Source: a virus. From it: a stretch of 25,246 bases of DNA. The position numbers were made by a program, and so were the translations under genes. Shown piece after piece: positions 1-8,992 of this stretch. Position 1 is the first letter of the stretch. The number at the start of each line of letters is the position of its first letter. The stretch covers positions 1-25,246 of IMG/VR virus record IMGVR_UViG_3300030333_004022, one strand, 5' to 3'. The notes beneath the pieces are model-generated. The model worked only from the letters and a program-made list of their open reading frames with translations. It did not search any database and had not been told where the DNA came from.

Positions 1-1310
1 TTTGCCTTAGTAGATGACTGAAATTTTCTATATTCTGCCTTGTAATCTCTTTCAACTTCATTTACGGATTCTTTTGGAAATGCTGGTGAACCATCTTTTT
101 TCCATTTTGCTATATTAATTCCACCACCCTTTGTATAATATTTTTTTGCCCATGCATCTTGTTTTTTCTTTACTGCTCTACTAACTTTTTTAGGTTTCTT
201 TCCTTTTTCTTTTGAGAGTTGGTCAAGTCTGTCTCGTTGCCATTTACTCATTCCACTATATTCACTTATTGATTCTTTAATCTTTTGTAGTATCTTTGGG
301 TCTTCCTTACCAAACATATCAATCAAAGTATCTTGTATTTCACCTCGTGAGTATTTCATTTGTTTGAATTGTCTTTTGGAATTATCAATTGCTTGAAAAA
401 TTGGCCCATATCCTTTTTGTTTCAACAACTTTTTCACGGCTGGTCTCATCTTTTCATTTACTGCTTCTTTTTTTGAATAATCTGGGTCAAGTTTTTTCAT
501 CTTGATTAAAATATCTCTTAACATCTCTCTATCAGTAGAATCATATCCGATTTCAAAATCAGGTTTCTTCTTTAATAATACTGAATATGCCAATCCAATG
601 TCTTTCATCTTTAAAGTTCTTTTCTTTTTATCTGGATAAACACCTTTTGGCCCATAGAAATCATTCATATACTTTACAAATTGTTTATAAGAGTTTATTT
701 CATTCATTATTTTTTTACTTTCAAATAAACCACCTGAATGGTCAACAATTCCCATAATTTTATTTATGTCATCTTTTTTAAATTTAGAAAGTATCAATCC
801 ATCTTTTGTGTATGAATCAACTTCTTCGTGGTTTATTTTAATTCCTCTAATTTCTTTTTTTAATGTATTTATTACCCAATTAACTCTACCTTTTGGAACA
901 AGTACATCTAATTGTTTAAATCTACTTTTCTTTAAAGACCTTGGTGTATCTTTTTTATAATTAATTGTTGTATCTCCCCAATCCTTTTTTTCTTTTAATT
1001 TTTTATCCTCTTCACCAGTTCCACCAGGTGATTTTAGTTTATAAGATGGGTCTTTTGCAGAAAAAACATAACCACAAGATTCCATTTCTGCATCTAATAA
1101 TTCTGTAAATTTGTTTATGAATTCTTTCTTACTAACTTTATTTGGTAATCCTTTTCTATCAGTATTAGCAAAATCTTTAATATCTTTTGTACTCATTGAT
1201 TTTGCAGCATCTTTAACAGATTTATTTACTTTACTTGCAGGAATATCACCTTTCTTATAGGCATGAACCAAACCCATGAATTTTTGTTGTGCTTTGGATT
1301 TGGCTGGCAT
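1..1310 (-). CDS. Partial large phage protein with N-terminal DUF3008-like domain (3' end beyond window)
   Basis: Translating the minus strand from the ATG at 1310 gives an open frame of 436 codons that runs off the left edge without a stop, so the C-terminus is missing. The first ~40 residues (MPAKSKAQQKFMGLVHAYKK and on) closely resemble DUF3008, a small family of unknown function usually found as a free-standing short protein. Here it heads a much longer Lys-rich protein. The remainder is hydrophilic, has no membrane segment, and near the edge holds a basic stretch around SKWQRDRLDQLSKEKGKK followed by RDYKAEYRKFQSS. The start lies one base after the stop of the prohead protease gene. In T4 the gene after the protease encodes the scaffold, so a head-associated role is possible by position, but composition does not prove it. 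Function is unknown. Confidence 0.85.
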   Translation of the reverse strand, partial: MPAKSKAQQKFMGLVHAYKKGDIPASKVNKSVKDAAKSMSTKDIKDFANTDRKGLPNKVSKKEFINKFTELLDAEMESCGYVFSAKDPSYKLKSPGGTGEEDKKLKEKKDWGDTTINYKKDTPRSLKKSRFKQLDVLVPKGRVNWVINTLKKEIRGIKINHEEVDSYTKDGLILSKFKKDDINKIMGIVDHSGGLFESKKIMNEINSYKQFVKYMNDFYGPKGVYPDKKKRTLKMKDIGLAYSVLLKKKPDFEIGYDSTDREMLRDILIKMKKLDPDYSKKEAVNEKMRPAVKKLLKQKGYGPIFQAIDNSKRQFKQMKYSRGEIQDTLIDMFGKEDPKILQKIKESISEYSGMSKWQRDRLDQLSKEKGKKPKKVSRAVKKKQDAWAKKYYTKGGGINIAKWKKDGSPAFPKESVNEVERDYKAEYRKFQSSTKA

Positions 1311-1311
1311 T

Positions 1312-1935
1312 TTATTCGCCTCGGATTATTTTGTTTATGATATCTTCAGCTTTACACCAATCACCACAAGTTCTTCCTTGTGTTTTTTGTGTTGGGTCAA
1401 CACTCTCATTCATTGGATACATAAAAGCTCCATGTGTTGATGGATTAGAAACAAAGTCAAATGCAATTAATTCAAAATCATCACCAACTTTTAATGTTTG
1501 GTCTCCATTATCTTCATTAACTGCTTCAACACTTCCCATTCCACGAGAACTGATACCTAATTTGATACCATTCTTAAATAATTCTCTTAAGATATTACCA
1601 CTTGGTGTGGTTAAAACCTCTACGGTTCCTAAAAGATTATCACCTTCAAAATGCATACCCTTGATATTATGTGATACATTTTGTAAATTCACTACTGAAG
1701 AGTCTGGGTGGTCTAATTCACCTAATGCTCTACTTTGTTTAATAAAATTTTCATCATACTTCTTAGCTTCACGAACCAATATCTCTCTTGGATATACTCT
1801 TCCGTTTTGGTTTTTCGCATCTGCTCTTTGTAATACACCCTTAACCACTAACTTACCATTGTTCTCTTTTAAAGACTCTTGGATTTGTTGTGGTGATAAT
1901 TCAAATGGTATATAATCTACAATTAAGTTTCTCAT
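1312..1935 (-). CDS. Prohead core protease, T4 gp21-like (peptidase S77 type)
   Basis: A 207-residue protein that would cleave scaffold and capsid precursors inside the prohead. The N-terminal NGRVYP motif (about 44-49), the LGELDHP block with His76, ISSRG with Ser129/Ser130 and AFDFVSNPS with Asp160 match the arrangement seen in T4 gp21-type proteases, giving a plausible His/Ser/Asp catalytic set. Length is close to T4 gp21 (about 212). The start overlaps the stop of the upstream 461-residue gene by one base (TAATG). The position downstream of terminase and portal agrees with T4 order. T4-type proteases cut after (L/I)-x-E, which matters for the N-termini of several neighbours. An unusual C-terminal tail contains CGDWC (about 190-194). 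Family assignment is strong; the exact nucleophile (129 or 130) is not settled. Confidence 0.93.
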   Translation of the reverse strand: MRNLIVDYIPFELSPQQIQESLKENNGKLVVKGVLQRADAKNQNGRVYPREILVREAKKYDENFIKQSRALGELDHPDSSVVNLQNVSHNIKGMHFEGDNLLGTVEVLTTPSGNILRELFKNGIKLGISSRGMGSVEAVNEDNGDQTLKVGDDFELIAFDFVSNPSTHGAFMYPMNESVDPTQKTQGRTCGDWCKAEDIINKIIRGE

Positions 1936-3320
1936 TATTTCATCCTCTTCAACATTCCTACAACTTCTCTCATAAACTTAGTAACATTATCTTTGTAGGA
2001 CTTTTTAATATCTTTTGCTAATTTTTTGTTTTCAGGTCTTGGGTCTCTTAGGAAACCTTGTTCAATGTTTAACATTCTTTTTCTGAATGCACCCTCTTGT
2101 TTAATCAACATCTGTAATTGTTTCTTAGTTGCTTTAACATCATCGGGGCCTTCTTTAACATTCTTTTGATGTTTTTCCATTACACTTGATAGTGTTGGTA
2201 ATGGTTGACCAAATTCTCTTTCTAATAAATCTATACTTTCTGTTAAATATTTTTCACTTGGATTATAATTTTCGTTCTGATTGTCTTTTCTTAACTTTTC
2301 TTTTCCAACCATTTCTAATCTTTTTCTTAATTGAAATAATTGTTTAACTTCACTTCTATCATAGCCATACTCTGGATATGAATCATAGTCACTATCTGAT
2401 TTTATATCATCAATTAATTCATCTATTTCAGTAAAGGCTTCATCTATATCTTCTTGTGTATATTTCTCAGGGTCTCCAGCTACAACTTCCTTTACTTTAT
2501 CTATATTAAAATCACCTTGTGTTTCAATGACATCAAGAGCTAACTTTTGAGCTTCAAAATGCATTTTGTGTATAAAATGTTGTGATTTTATTTTTTCCAG
2601 TTTTTCTGTATCATCCGTATCTTTTGCTTCCTCATATTCTTTTGCAAGGTCTTGAAGAACAAGTTTCTGTAACGCTTTCTTTTTAATTATTGTATTTTTT
2701 TGAACTGATTTTATTTTTTTCTTATCACTTGATGCTGCTGGAACATTTTTAGGTTCTTTCTTATCACTACCAGCATTTTTCTTATTAAAATTTCTTATTT
2801 TATTTAATATATGCCATCCAGCTCTTTCTGCATCTTCTCCATGTTCTGGGTCTGAAAAATCATCATCAAAAAATTCATTATCTTCATCACTCCAATTACC
2901 ATACCACTTTATGTCTTCTAAATGACCTTCTAATTCATCAGCCAGTTCTGGATTAGTTTCTTTAATGTGGTCTATTGCCTGTTGAACTTCATTAGGGTCT
3001 ATTTGATGTGGTTCTATTGGAGCATCAAATGTTGATGTTGGACTTTTTTCTTTTTTAACTAAAGGTTTATCTTTACTTGTTGGATTTGGGCCATCATCTT
3101 TAGGTTTATCAAAAATATTTGGAACATTTTTAGATTTTTTCTTACCACTATCATCATCTATTGGTATATATTTACCAGAATCATCTTTACTATATCGTTG
3201 AGCTTTAGGATTATCTTTATCCTTTTCGTTATCTACATAAACACCACCACCTATATGGAATTTCTTTTTCCTTATAACTGGCTCTTCTTCTTTGATTAGT
3301 AAATTTGTTAGTTTAATCAT
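1935..3320 (-). CDS. Hydrophilic acidic/lysine-rich head-region protein, possible scaffold or internal core protein
   Basis: A 461-residue protein of unknown function. It is highly charged, with no membrane segment and almost no cysteine. It begins MIKLTNLLIKEEE, a short amphipathic start ending in I-K-E that resembles the capsid-targeting peptides T4 gp21 removes from internal head proteins. Residues about 20-110 are low-complexity (Asp, Lys, Ser, Pro) with a repeated KNVP motif. Residues about 135-170 are very acidic (EFFDDDFSDPEHGED). The C-terminal half is predicted helical. It sits between portal and protease, where T4 carries small core genes 67 and 68, and its start overlaps the previous stop in an ATGA junction. 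A scaffold/core role is inferred from position and composition only. Confidence 0.85.
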   Translation of the reverse strand: MIKLTNLLIKEEEPVIRKKKFHIGGGVYVDNEKDKDNPKAQRYSKDDSGKYIPIDDDSGKKKSKNVPNIFDKPKDDGPNPTSKDKPLVKKEKSPTSTFDAPIEPHQIDPNEVQQAIDHIKETNPELADELEGHLEDIKWYGNWSDEDNEFFDDDFSDPEHGEDAERAGWHILNKIRNFNKKNAGSDKKEPKNVPAASSDKKKIKSVQKNTIIKKKALQKLVLQDLAKEYEEAKDTDDTEKLEKIKSQHFIHKMHFEAQKLALDVIETQGDFNIDKVKEVVAGDPEKYTQEDIDEAFTEIDELIDDIKSDSDYDSYPEYGYDRSEVKQLFQLRKRLEMVGKEKLRKDNQNENYNPSEKYLTESIDLLEREFGQPLPTLSSVMEKHQKNVKEGPDDVKATKKQLQMLIKQEGAFRKRMLNIEQGFLRDPRPENKKLAKDIKKSYKDNVTKFMREVVGMLKRMK

Positions 3321-3961
3321 TGTAGTTTTCCGACTTTGTTTGCTAATTTAACTAATCTTTCTGAAATTTGATTTAATGCTTTATGTGTAGTTTTCCAATA
3401 AGACTTTGTATCAACATTTAACTCATTCTTTAAACGAACATTAAAATCAATCTGTTTAGATAATGTGTTCAAGGCATTTTTAACTTCTCTCATTGAACGG
3501 CCAATTTTTTGTTTCGGTGATAATGATTCATCGTTTCTCCAATCGTGGTAACGACCCTCATTAACATTTTCAATCTTTTTATCAACTTGTTTACCAATTG
3601 ATGGTTGGACACGAGATACACTTATAATCCCATTTCTTCCTTGTTTTAATTTCTTAGCAACCATTGTTGTTGCAGCACCCTTTGAACCTGCATCTACAAG
3701 AACTTTACCTTGACCTAATTGACCCATATCAATAGTTACTGCCCATTTAACTTCATTTACTTTTTTATATCCACCCTCTTCTGGGTCTTTATGTCCATCT
3801 TTCTTTTTAGAAAAAGCTTTTGGTGTATCGTAGTGACCTGTTCCTGCACCACCAATACCTGCAGATGCAGTAGTACTTGACTCTCCAAGTTCTCTTTCTT
3901 TAAGTTCTTTACGAATTAATCTTTTAAAAAGTTCTTTAATTTGCTTTTTTGATAGTGACAT
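3317..3961 (-). CDS. Basic head-region protein of unknown function
   Basis: A 214-residue protein I do not recognise. The N-terminus is a basic amphipathic helix (MSLSKKQIKELFKRL and on) followed by a Gly/Ala/Ser-rich flexible stretch (about 28-50) and GGYKKVNE (about 63-70). The latter resembles the SGYKKVTE linker in the 1590-residue protein of the same operon. Residues about 73-120 look like a small beta-rich domain (VTIDMGQLGQGKVLVDAG). The C-terminal ~70 residues appear helical. The start has an AAGGAA-type Shine-Dalgarno and overlaps the upstream gene by 26 bases; its end shares an ATGA with the next gene. A virion or prohead role is suggested only by its place between portal and protease genes. 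Confidence 0.8.
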   Translation of the reverse strand: MSLSKKQIKELFKRLIRKELKERELGESSTTASAGIGGAGTGHYDTPKAFSKKKDGHKDPEEGGYKKVNEVKWAVTIDMGQLGQGKVLVDAGSKGAATTMVAKKLKQGRNGIISVSRVQPSIGKQVDKKIENVNEGRYHDWRNDESLSPKQKIGRSMREVKNALNTLSKQIDFNVRLKNELNVDTKSYWKTTHKALNQISERLVKLANKVGKLQ

Positions 3962-4808
3962 CTTGTAATTCCTTAATTAGCTCATAATATCTCATTAATG
4001 ATATTATATTTTTATCTTTAACTACTTTTGATGGAACCAATGTGTCAATGTGGTTAATTGCCTCTTCTAATTTAATACGAGTAATATCATCATCCACTTT
4101 TTTCACATACTTTTTAAGATTTTTTTTGATTTTAACAACTTCACTATTAACAAATTCAGTAAGAGAATTAGTATTTGATAAATTATTAATATATTCTTTT
4201 AATAAATCTTTTTGATTTTCATTTAAAGATTTATATTTTTTATTAAATTTATCAACTAACAACTCATATGCCAATAATCTCAAATCTTTATCTTCTTCTG
4301 TATATGTTTCCAAGATTTCAGACTTTTTAACCTCATTACTTTGTATAGATGTAATGTGTTCTATCAATGTGATTGTACTATCTGTAGTTTCAATAGGATT
4401 TGGATTTTCTGATATACCAAACACTTTATATATTGAAGCAAATACTTTAAAGTTTGGTAATCGTGTATTGAAAAAGTCCTTTACATTGTAGCTTTCTTTT
4501 ATTGTTTTGATAAGATTATATTTTTCGTTATTTAATCTACGATTAGATAATCTTTGGCGATTTGTAACAACTGCCTCAATTAATTTTACTGCATGAGACT
4601 CTTTTGAATATTTTTTCTCACTTAAAATACGATAAAGTTCATATTCTTTACCCAATTCAGTATTTTTATTAAAAAATTCTTTAAAAATCTTAACCGCGGG
4701 TGAATTTTTCGTGTCATTTAGGACATCCACCGTGATTTGACGACTTAATAATTCATATAATATCGCCGTATTCTTTATTTTATTATGTTTTACATTTGAA
4801 ATAGACAT
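3936..4808 (-). CDS. Uncharacterised helical protein downstream of portal
   Basis: A 290-residue protein rich in Lys, Asn, Ile and Leu, apparently all-helical, with no cysteine, signal peptide or membrane segment and no motif I can name. The start MSISNVKHNK is preceded by TTGGAG with a 6-base spacing, a good ribosome binding site. It follows the portal gene after a 60-base gap, the largest in the window, and overlaps the next gene by 26 bases. By position it may be a prohead or portal-associated structural protein, but nothing in the sequence demonstrates this. Confidence 0.82.
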   Translation of the reverse strand: MSISNVKHNKIKNTAILYELLSRQITVDVLNDTKNSPAVKIFKEFFNKNTELGKEYELYRILSEKKYSKESHAVKLIEAVVTNRQRLSNRRLNNEKYNLIKTIKESYNVKDFFNTRLPNFKVFASIYKVFGISENPNPIETTDSTITLIEHITSIQSNEVKKSEILETYTEEDKDLRLLAYELLVDKFNKKYKSLNENQKDLLKEYINNLSNTNSLTEFVNSEVVKIKKNLKKYVKKVDDDITRIKLEEAINHIDTLVPSKVVKDKNIISLMRYYELIKELQDVTIKKAN

Positions 4809-4827
4809 ACTTGCTCCAATATCCTTT

Positions 4828-4857
4828 ATACTACTTTAATAAATATAAAACTTTCAA
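4828..4857 (-). promoter_or_regulatory. Weak candidate sigma70-like promoter in the largest intergenic gap
   Basis: On the minus strand, TTGAAA (4857-4852) and TAGTAT (4833-4828) are separated by 18 bases in the 60-base gap after the portal gene. They match the bacterial -35 and -10 consensus at 5/6 and 4/6 positions. The implied leader would be only about 12 bases, with the ribosome binding site almost at the 5' end. In DNA this AT-rich such matches are common, so this is a low-confidence call. Confidence 0.18.
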
Positions 4858-4868
4858 GAAATGTGTAT

Positions 4869-6734
4869 TTAATCTACACTATTTTTTGATTTATATTCAT
4901 CATATTCTTTACTAATCTCATCTATTTTTTTATCCTCTGAGATTATATCTTTTGCTTTCTTATTACCCATAGATTTAACAACTGCATCATAATGTGCTAA
5001 AGCTAATGGTGATTGGAACTTACTTTTTTTAGTTCTTTTTAAGTTCTCATGTCCTAATGGGTCACGACCTCTTGCTCCAGTTTCTTTGGAATATTTATTC
5101 ATTTCCTTTGGTCTACCAGCACCATCCCATCCGCCTTCTGGTGAACCACCATCATCTTGGAATACTGAACCAGATGAACTATCTTCATCATATCCACCTG
5201 ATTGCATATCACTTGGTGTTCCAACTGAATCACCACTTTGAGCTGGGTCATTACCCTCTTGTTCTATTTGGTCATGTCTGAACTTCTGTTTTTGGTCTTC
5301 TATTATTTGTTTTTTGATTTCTTCTTTTTCTTCATTTGAAAAATTGAACACATTATCATATACCCATTCAGTAGGTAAAATCTTATCACCAATCATATCA
5401 CGAGCTAATCCAACTTTTTGTCCCCATAATTCTACTTTTTCTTGGTCATACATTGTAGATGGATTGGTTAGTTCCAAATCAAAGTTTACCAATTCTTCAT
5501 CGGTGTATCCTTGTGAATATAAGTGAACAACTGCAATTTTTGTCAATTCAGAAATAACAATTCTTTGTATTCTTTCTATGGTTCTGGCAAATCTTACATC
5601 TTCTGCTGCAAGTGTTGCTTTACCACCGACATTTTCATCAAATCCTAAGAATGCCTTTGGAACTCTTAATGCTGCTAACATTTTATTTTTTAAATATTCA
5701 ATATCATCAGTTGAATCATAATCTAATCCACCTAATTCTGAAACTTCTGTTCCACTATCTCCACCACGAACAGGCATAAAGAAATCTTCGGTTAAGTTTT
5801 GTATATTATATTTTAAATTATACTCACCAGTACTTTCATCCATAAATGGTGTCTTTTTCATTTTGTTGATAATTCTTTGCATATAATTGTCAACTTCGTT
5901 TGGTGGTATGTTTCCAATATCTATTTTATAAACTCTTTTTGATGGTGCTCTCATAATTCTATGAATTAACATCGCATCTTCCATAAGAGTTAATTGTTTC
6001 CATGTCTTACGAGCTGCCTCCATCATACTTTTACCATATGGTAAGAAATTACTATCATTAGTTAATCTAAAGTGTGCAATTTGGAAATTTTCAAACTCAA
6101 TACTTTTTCCTTGACTTTGTTTATTATGTTGACCAAGATAAGGATGTGCTCCCTCAATACTTTCTAAGAAGAACTTAGTATAATAAGGATTTTCTGGGTC
6201 TTCTCCCTCTGCTCTTACGACTTCATAAGGTGACAATGGAATAACATTTGTAATACCATACTTTTCACTAACATCTAAATAAAGGTAAAAGTCACCATAC
6301 TTACACATATTACGAACCCAAGGCCATAAGGTGAACTCAATATTCATAATATCATAAAATAAATTATGTAATATCTCTTTTATGTTTTCATTGTCTGATT
6401 TAATTTCTAATACATCACCATATTCTGATTTCATCGTTGATTCATCAGAGTATATATCTAATGCACTTGATATGATACTATCACTATCCATTGATTCATA
6501 ATCTTTGAATAGTGCAAGTCTTGCAGCCATAACTTGATGGACGGTGGAATATCCAGTTCCAACTAAATCCAAATTACTATGTAACTTTGAATATCTGTCA
6601 ACAAGATGTGACTTAACTTGTGTTTGTATTTGGTCTGTATCAGCAATCTTTAATTTACGACCACCGACATTTCTTACGATTACATTTGTACTAAATAATC
6701 GTCTCAGTCTTCCAAATAATGTTGTATCTGCCAT
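4869..6734 (-). CDS. Portal vertex protein, T4 gp20-like
   Basis: A 621-residue portal protein that would form the dodecameric DNA-entry ring and nucleate head assembly. The body (about 1-470) has the features of T4 gp20-like portals: an N-terminal GRLRRLFSTN segment, the SSALDIYSDEST block (about 85-100), WPWVRNMCKYGDFYLYLDV, a long helical region around the KVYKIDIGN segment, and LRVPKAFLGFDE followed by KATLAAEDVRFARTIERIQ. It is longer than T4 gp20 (524) because of a C-terminal extension (about 490-620) rich in Gly, Ser, Asp and Gln, then a basic helical tail. The start has a clear GTGAGG ribosome binding site and lies 12 bases after the terminase stop. T4 places sheath and tube genes between terminase and portal; here they are absent from that position. 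Confidence 0.93.
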   Translation of the reverse strand: MADTTLFGRLRRLFSTNVIVRNVGGRKLKIADTDQIQTQVKSHLVDRYSKLHSNLDLVGTGYSTVHQVMAARLALFKDYESMDSDSIISSALDIYSDESTMKSEYGDVLEIKSDNENIKEILHNLFYDIMNIEFTLWPWVRNMCKYGDFYLYLDVSEKYGITNVIPLSPYEVVRAEGEDPENPYYTKFFLESIEGAHPYLGQHNKQSQGKSIEFENFQIAHFRLTNDSNFLPYGKSMMEAARKTWKQLTLMEDAMLIHRIMRAPSKRVYKIDIGNIPPNEVDNYMQRIINKMKKTPFMDESTGEYNLKYNIQNLTEDFFMPVRGGDSGTEVSELGGLDYDSTDDIEYLKNKMLAALRVPKAFLGFDENVGGKATLAAEDVRFARTIERIQRIVISELTKIAVVHLYSQGYTDEELVNFDLELTNPSTMYDQEKVELWGQKVGLARDMIGDKILPTEWVYDNVFNFSNEEKEEIKKQIIEDQKQKFRHDQIEQEGNDPAQSGDSVGTPSDMQSGGYDEDSSSGSVFQDDGGSPEGGWDGAGRPKEMNKYSKETGARGRDPLGHENLKRTKKSKFQSPLALAHYDAVVKSMGNKKAKDIISEDKKIDEISKEYDEYKSKNSVD

Positions 6735-6746
6735 TTTTTACCTCAC

Positions 6747-8318
6747 TTACAAGAGCCAATTTAGTGACTCTTTTTCTTTATCCTTTCCTAAGTCCCAATC
6801 CCAATAATCATTTGTCGTATCTTGTGGTGTATAAACACCCTCTTGGTTCATCATAGTCAAGGTTTTTTTTGTTAATTCAATTCCCTCTGTTCGTAATCTT
6901 AATGCAGTATCACGAACCCATAAACCGATTGCAAATGACATAACTAAATCATCATTATATCCTACCATTGCTTCGGCTCTGTTATTAACATATACAAATG
7001 TCAATAATTCATCTATTAATCTATTAGAACGAACCAAAACTGATTCGTCTCTAAAATATTCCTCAAGTTTTGCAATAATTAATGGTCTTGTTTTCATAGT
7101 GGTAGTAAATCCTGCCACCATATTTCTCTCAGTTGTTCTATATTTGTTTGTCAACTGATGTTGAACATCAACATATCGTAAATCTTTACTCGTATAAAAT
7201 AGATTAGGATAATCCCTATCTATTACTTGTTGGATGGTTGCCCAACCAATATTATTGTTTTCTATAATTAGTAAGGCATCGTTATATTCTGTTGCAATAC
7301 TCACTAACATATTACCAAAATCTTTAGTATTTATTCTACCTTTGTATTCTGCCACTTGTTCAACACTATCAATATCAATAACATGAAAAGCACTATAATC
7401 AGCACTATCTCCACGACCAACATCTGCACATACTACATAATTCTTTGTATAATTTGGTGGTTCCCAAATCCAACAATTATTATCAATACCTCTTTTTTCT
7501 AATGGGTCTTTACATTCTTTCTTTCTTAAATTTTCTAATAATACTGCATCAATCACACCAGTACCAGATGTCAAGAAGTCACAATCACACTCTTGTGATG
7601 CACCACTTGGCCCTAATAAAACATCTTGTTCTCTTCTCCATTCATCATCTCTTTCTGGGTGAACTGACCAATGTAATTTAATGAAGTTGAACATACCTCG
7701 TCCTTCTTCGGCTTCTACCCAAGTTTTATGAAACCAATTACCAACTCCATTTGGTGTTGAGAGTGCAATACATTGACCACCAGTGGTTAAAGTTGCCTGA
7801 GATGCAGTCCATATATCATCAATCTTATCAATGAATGCTGCCTCGTCCAATATTAATAATGATAGAGCTTCAGAACGAGCTGCTTCAGGTCCTGATGCAA
7901 CTGCCTTTATCTGTGAACCATTAACATATCGTAATGATAATTTATTATCCTCAACACATCGTTGTTTTAACCAACTTGGTAGATTTGCGTGCATAACACG
8001 AACCTTTGTAACTAAATTCTTTGCAACATCTTGTTTAGTTGCAATTACCAATATATTTTTATCTTGATGAAAGGTCATCATCCATAATGAATATCCTGCT
8101 GTCAATGTAGATATACCTAACTGACGAGCTTTCAAAATAATGTTCATACGATTATCTTCAAACTCTTCAATTGTTTTTTCTTGAAAGTCATATAAATCAA
8201 ATGGAACTTTACCATGAATTGGATGTTGAATTACACAATACTTTTTTAAGAAGTATGCAGGGTCTTTTGCAGACTTAATATACTCTTGTTTAATTACATC
8301 TTTTAATTGTTCTGCCAT
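6747..8318 (-). CDS. terL: Large terminase subunit, T4 gp17-like ATPase/nuclease
   Basis: A 523-residue DNA-packaging motor that hydrolyses ATP to pump DNA through the portal and cuts concatemers. Visible motifs: Walker A-type KARQLGIST (about 63-71), Walker B and catalytic Glu in LLILDEAAF (about 154-162), the coupling motif ALSTPNG (185-191), and the RNase H-like nuclease acidic residues in CADVGRGDSADY (Asp299), IIENNNIG (Glu353) and YNDDLVM (Asp456/457). All catalytic positions are present, so it looks active. It is shorter than T4 gp17 (610), lacking part of the N-terminal region. The ATG overlaps the previous stop by one base (TAATG). The small subunit is not obvious; the zinc-ribbon protein at 8992-9558 is a positional candidate. 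Confidence 0.96.
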   Translation of the reverse strand: MAEQLKDVIKQEYIKSAKDPAYFLKKYCVIQHPIHGKVPFDLYDFQEKTIEEFEDNRMNIILKARQLGISTLTAGYSLWMMTFHQDKNILVIATKQDVAKNLVTKVRVMHANLPSWLKQRCVEDNKLSLRYVNGSQIKAVASGPEAARSEALSLLILDEAAFIDKIDDIWTASQATLTTGGQCIALSTPNGVGNWFHKTWVEAEEGRGMFNFIKLHWSVHPERDDEWRREQDVLLGPSGASQECDCDFLTSGTGVIDAVLLENLRKKECKDPLEKRGIDNNCWIWEPPNYTKNYVVCADVGRGDSADYSAFHVIDIDSVEQVAEYKGRINTKDFGNMLVSIATEYNDALLIIENNNIGWATIQQVIDRDYPNLFYTSKDLRYVDVQHQLTNKYRTTERNMVAGFTTTMKTRPLIIAKLEEYFRDESVLVRSNRLIDELLTFVYVNNRAEAMVGYNDDLVMSFAIGLWVRDTALRLRTEGIELTKKTLTMMNQEGVYTPQDTTNDYWDWDLGKDKEKESLNWLL

Positions 8319-8695
8319 TAGTCTGCTAATTGTCCTGCAAGATTAACTGAAATTGCCGTAGCCCCAACACCATAAACAAACCATAACCATTTGTTTTCGT
8401 GCCACTTAGGTCTAACAACTTTAACTTTTTCCTTATAAAGATTAATAGTTTCTTCTTGTAATTGAAGTTGTTGTGTTCTAAAATCAATAATCAATGAATC
8501 AGATTTTGAATTTTCCTCTAATAATGAGATTTGTTTTTCCAAATCCATTACTAAAGATACATTCAAACTATCTTTTAACTCTAATTCTTTGATTTTATTA
8601 GTAAAATTAAGAACTTCTTCCTCTGAAAAAGTAAAGGTTTTCTTATCTTGCCCAAATAACAAACCAATGAATAATATGTAAATTAAATATCTCAT
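8318..8695 (-). CDS. Small membrane-associated coiled-coil protein, spanin-like layout
   Basis: A 125-residue protein with a hydrophobic N-terminus (residues 1-16, MRYLIYILFIGLLFGQ) that looks like a signal peptide or anchor, a long charged coiled-coil-like region (about 22-95), and a second hydrophobic segment near the C-terminus (about 103-122, WLWFVYGVGATAISVNL). A two-ended membrane tether with a central coiled coil would suit a lysis or envelope protein such as a unimolecular spanin, but there is no lipobox cysteine and no homology I can assert. Its neighbours are a coiled-coil protein and the terminase. Function unknown. The FGQ ending of the hydrophobic segment resembles signal peptides frequent in Bacteroidota and Marinimicrobia, a weak host clue. 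Confidence 0.82.
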   Translation of the reverse strand: MRYLIYILFIGLLFGQDKKTFTFSEEEVLNFTNKIKELELKDSLNVSLVMDLEKQISLLEENSKSDSLIIDFRTQQLQLQEETINLYKEKVKVVRPKWHENKWLWFVYGVGATAISVNLAGQLAD

Positions 8696-8710
8696 ATATA
8701 TAAATATATA

Positions 8711-8992
8711 TTACTTACTAAATTTCTTCAAAAATTTTACAGCTTCATCAACATCGTTAGTTTTAGATGCTTCCTCAGCCTTTAATATTTGTTTCTTAGT
8801 ATTAGTCACTTTTCTTTTAAGATTAGCAACTTCTTTTTTGTTTACTTTTTTCTTCTTTTCAAGTTTAACCACTTCTTTTTCAAGTGATTTTACTTCTTCG
8901 TTTTTCTTCTCAATTGCCTTATCTAATTTCTTGACTTCTTCTTTTTTCTTTCCGCCAAAAAATAGATTCATTATGAATTCAATGATACCCAT
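8711..8992 (-). CDS. Small lysine/glutamate-rich coiled-coil protein
   Basis: A 93-residue protein. Residues 1-14 (MGIIEFIMNLFFGG) form a short hydrophobic amphipathic stretch that could touch a membrane. The rest is an almost continuous Lys/Glu coiled coil with heptad-like Leu and Val (about 20-75) and a short tail. A strong AAGGAGA ribosome binding site precedes the ATG, which overlaps the previous stop by one base (TAATG). The adjoining gene at 8318-8695 is also coiled-coil and membrane-associated, so the two may interact. A holin-like or structural role is possible but unsupported. Confidence 0.78.
   Translation of the reverse strand: MGIIEFIMNLFFGGKKKEEVKKLDKAIEKKNEEVKSLEKEVVKLEKKKKVNKKEVANLKRKVTNTKKQILKAEEASKTNDVDEAVKFLKKFSK

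Noticed and set aside
1289-1915. 208-codon open frame on the plus strand opposite the prohead protease
   Set aside because: Fully antisense to a clearly recognised gene; Ser/Phe/Leu-rich translation without motifs, typical of an antisense shadow. All other plus-strand frames were dismissed for the same reason.
8697-8706. TATAAATA on the plus strand near 8699 and at 17282-17289 as late promoters
   Set aside because: They point away from all genes in the window; expected by chance in AT-rich gaps.
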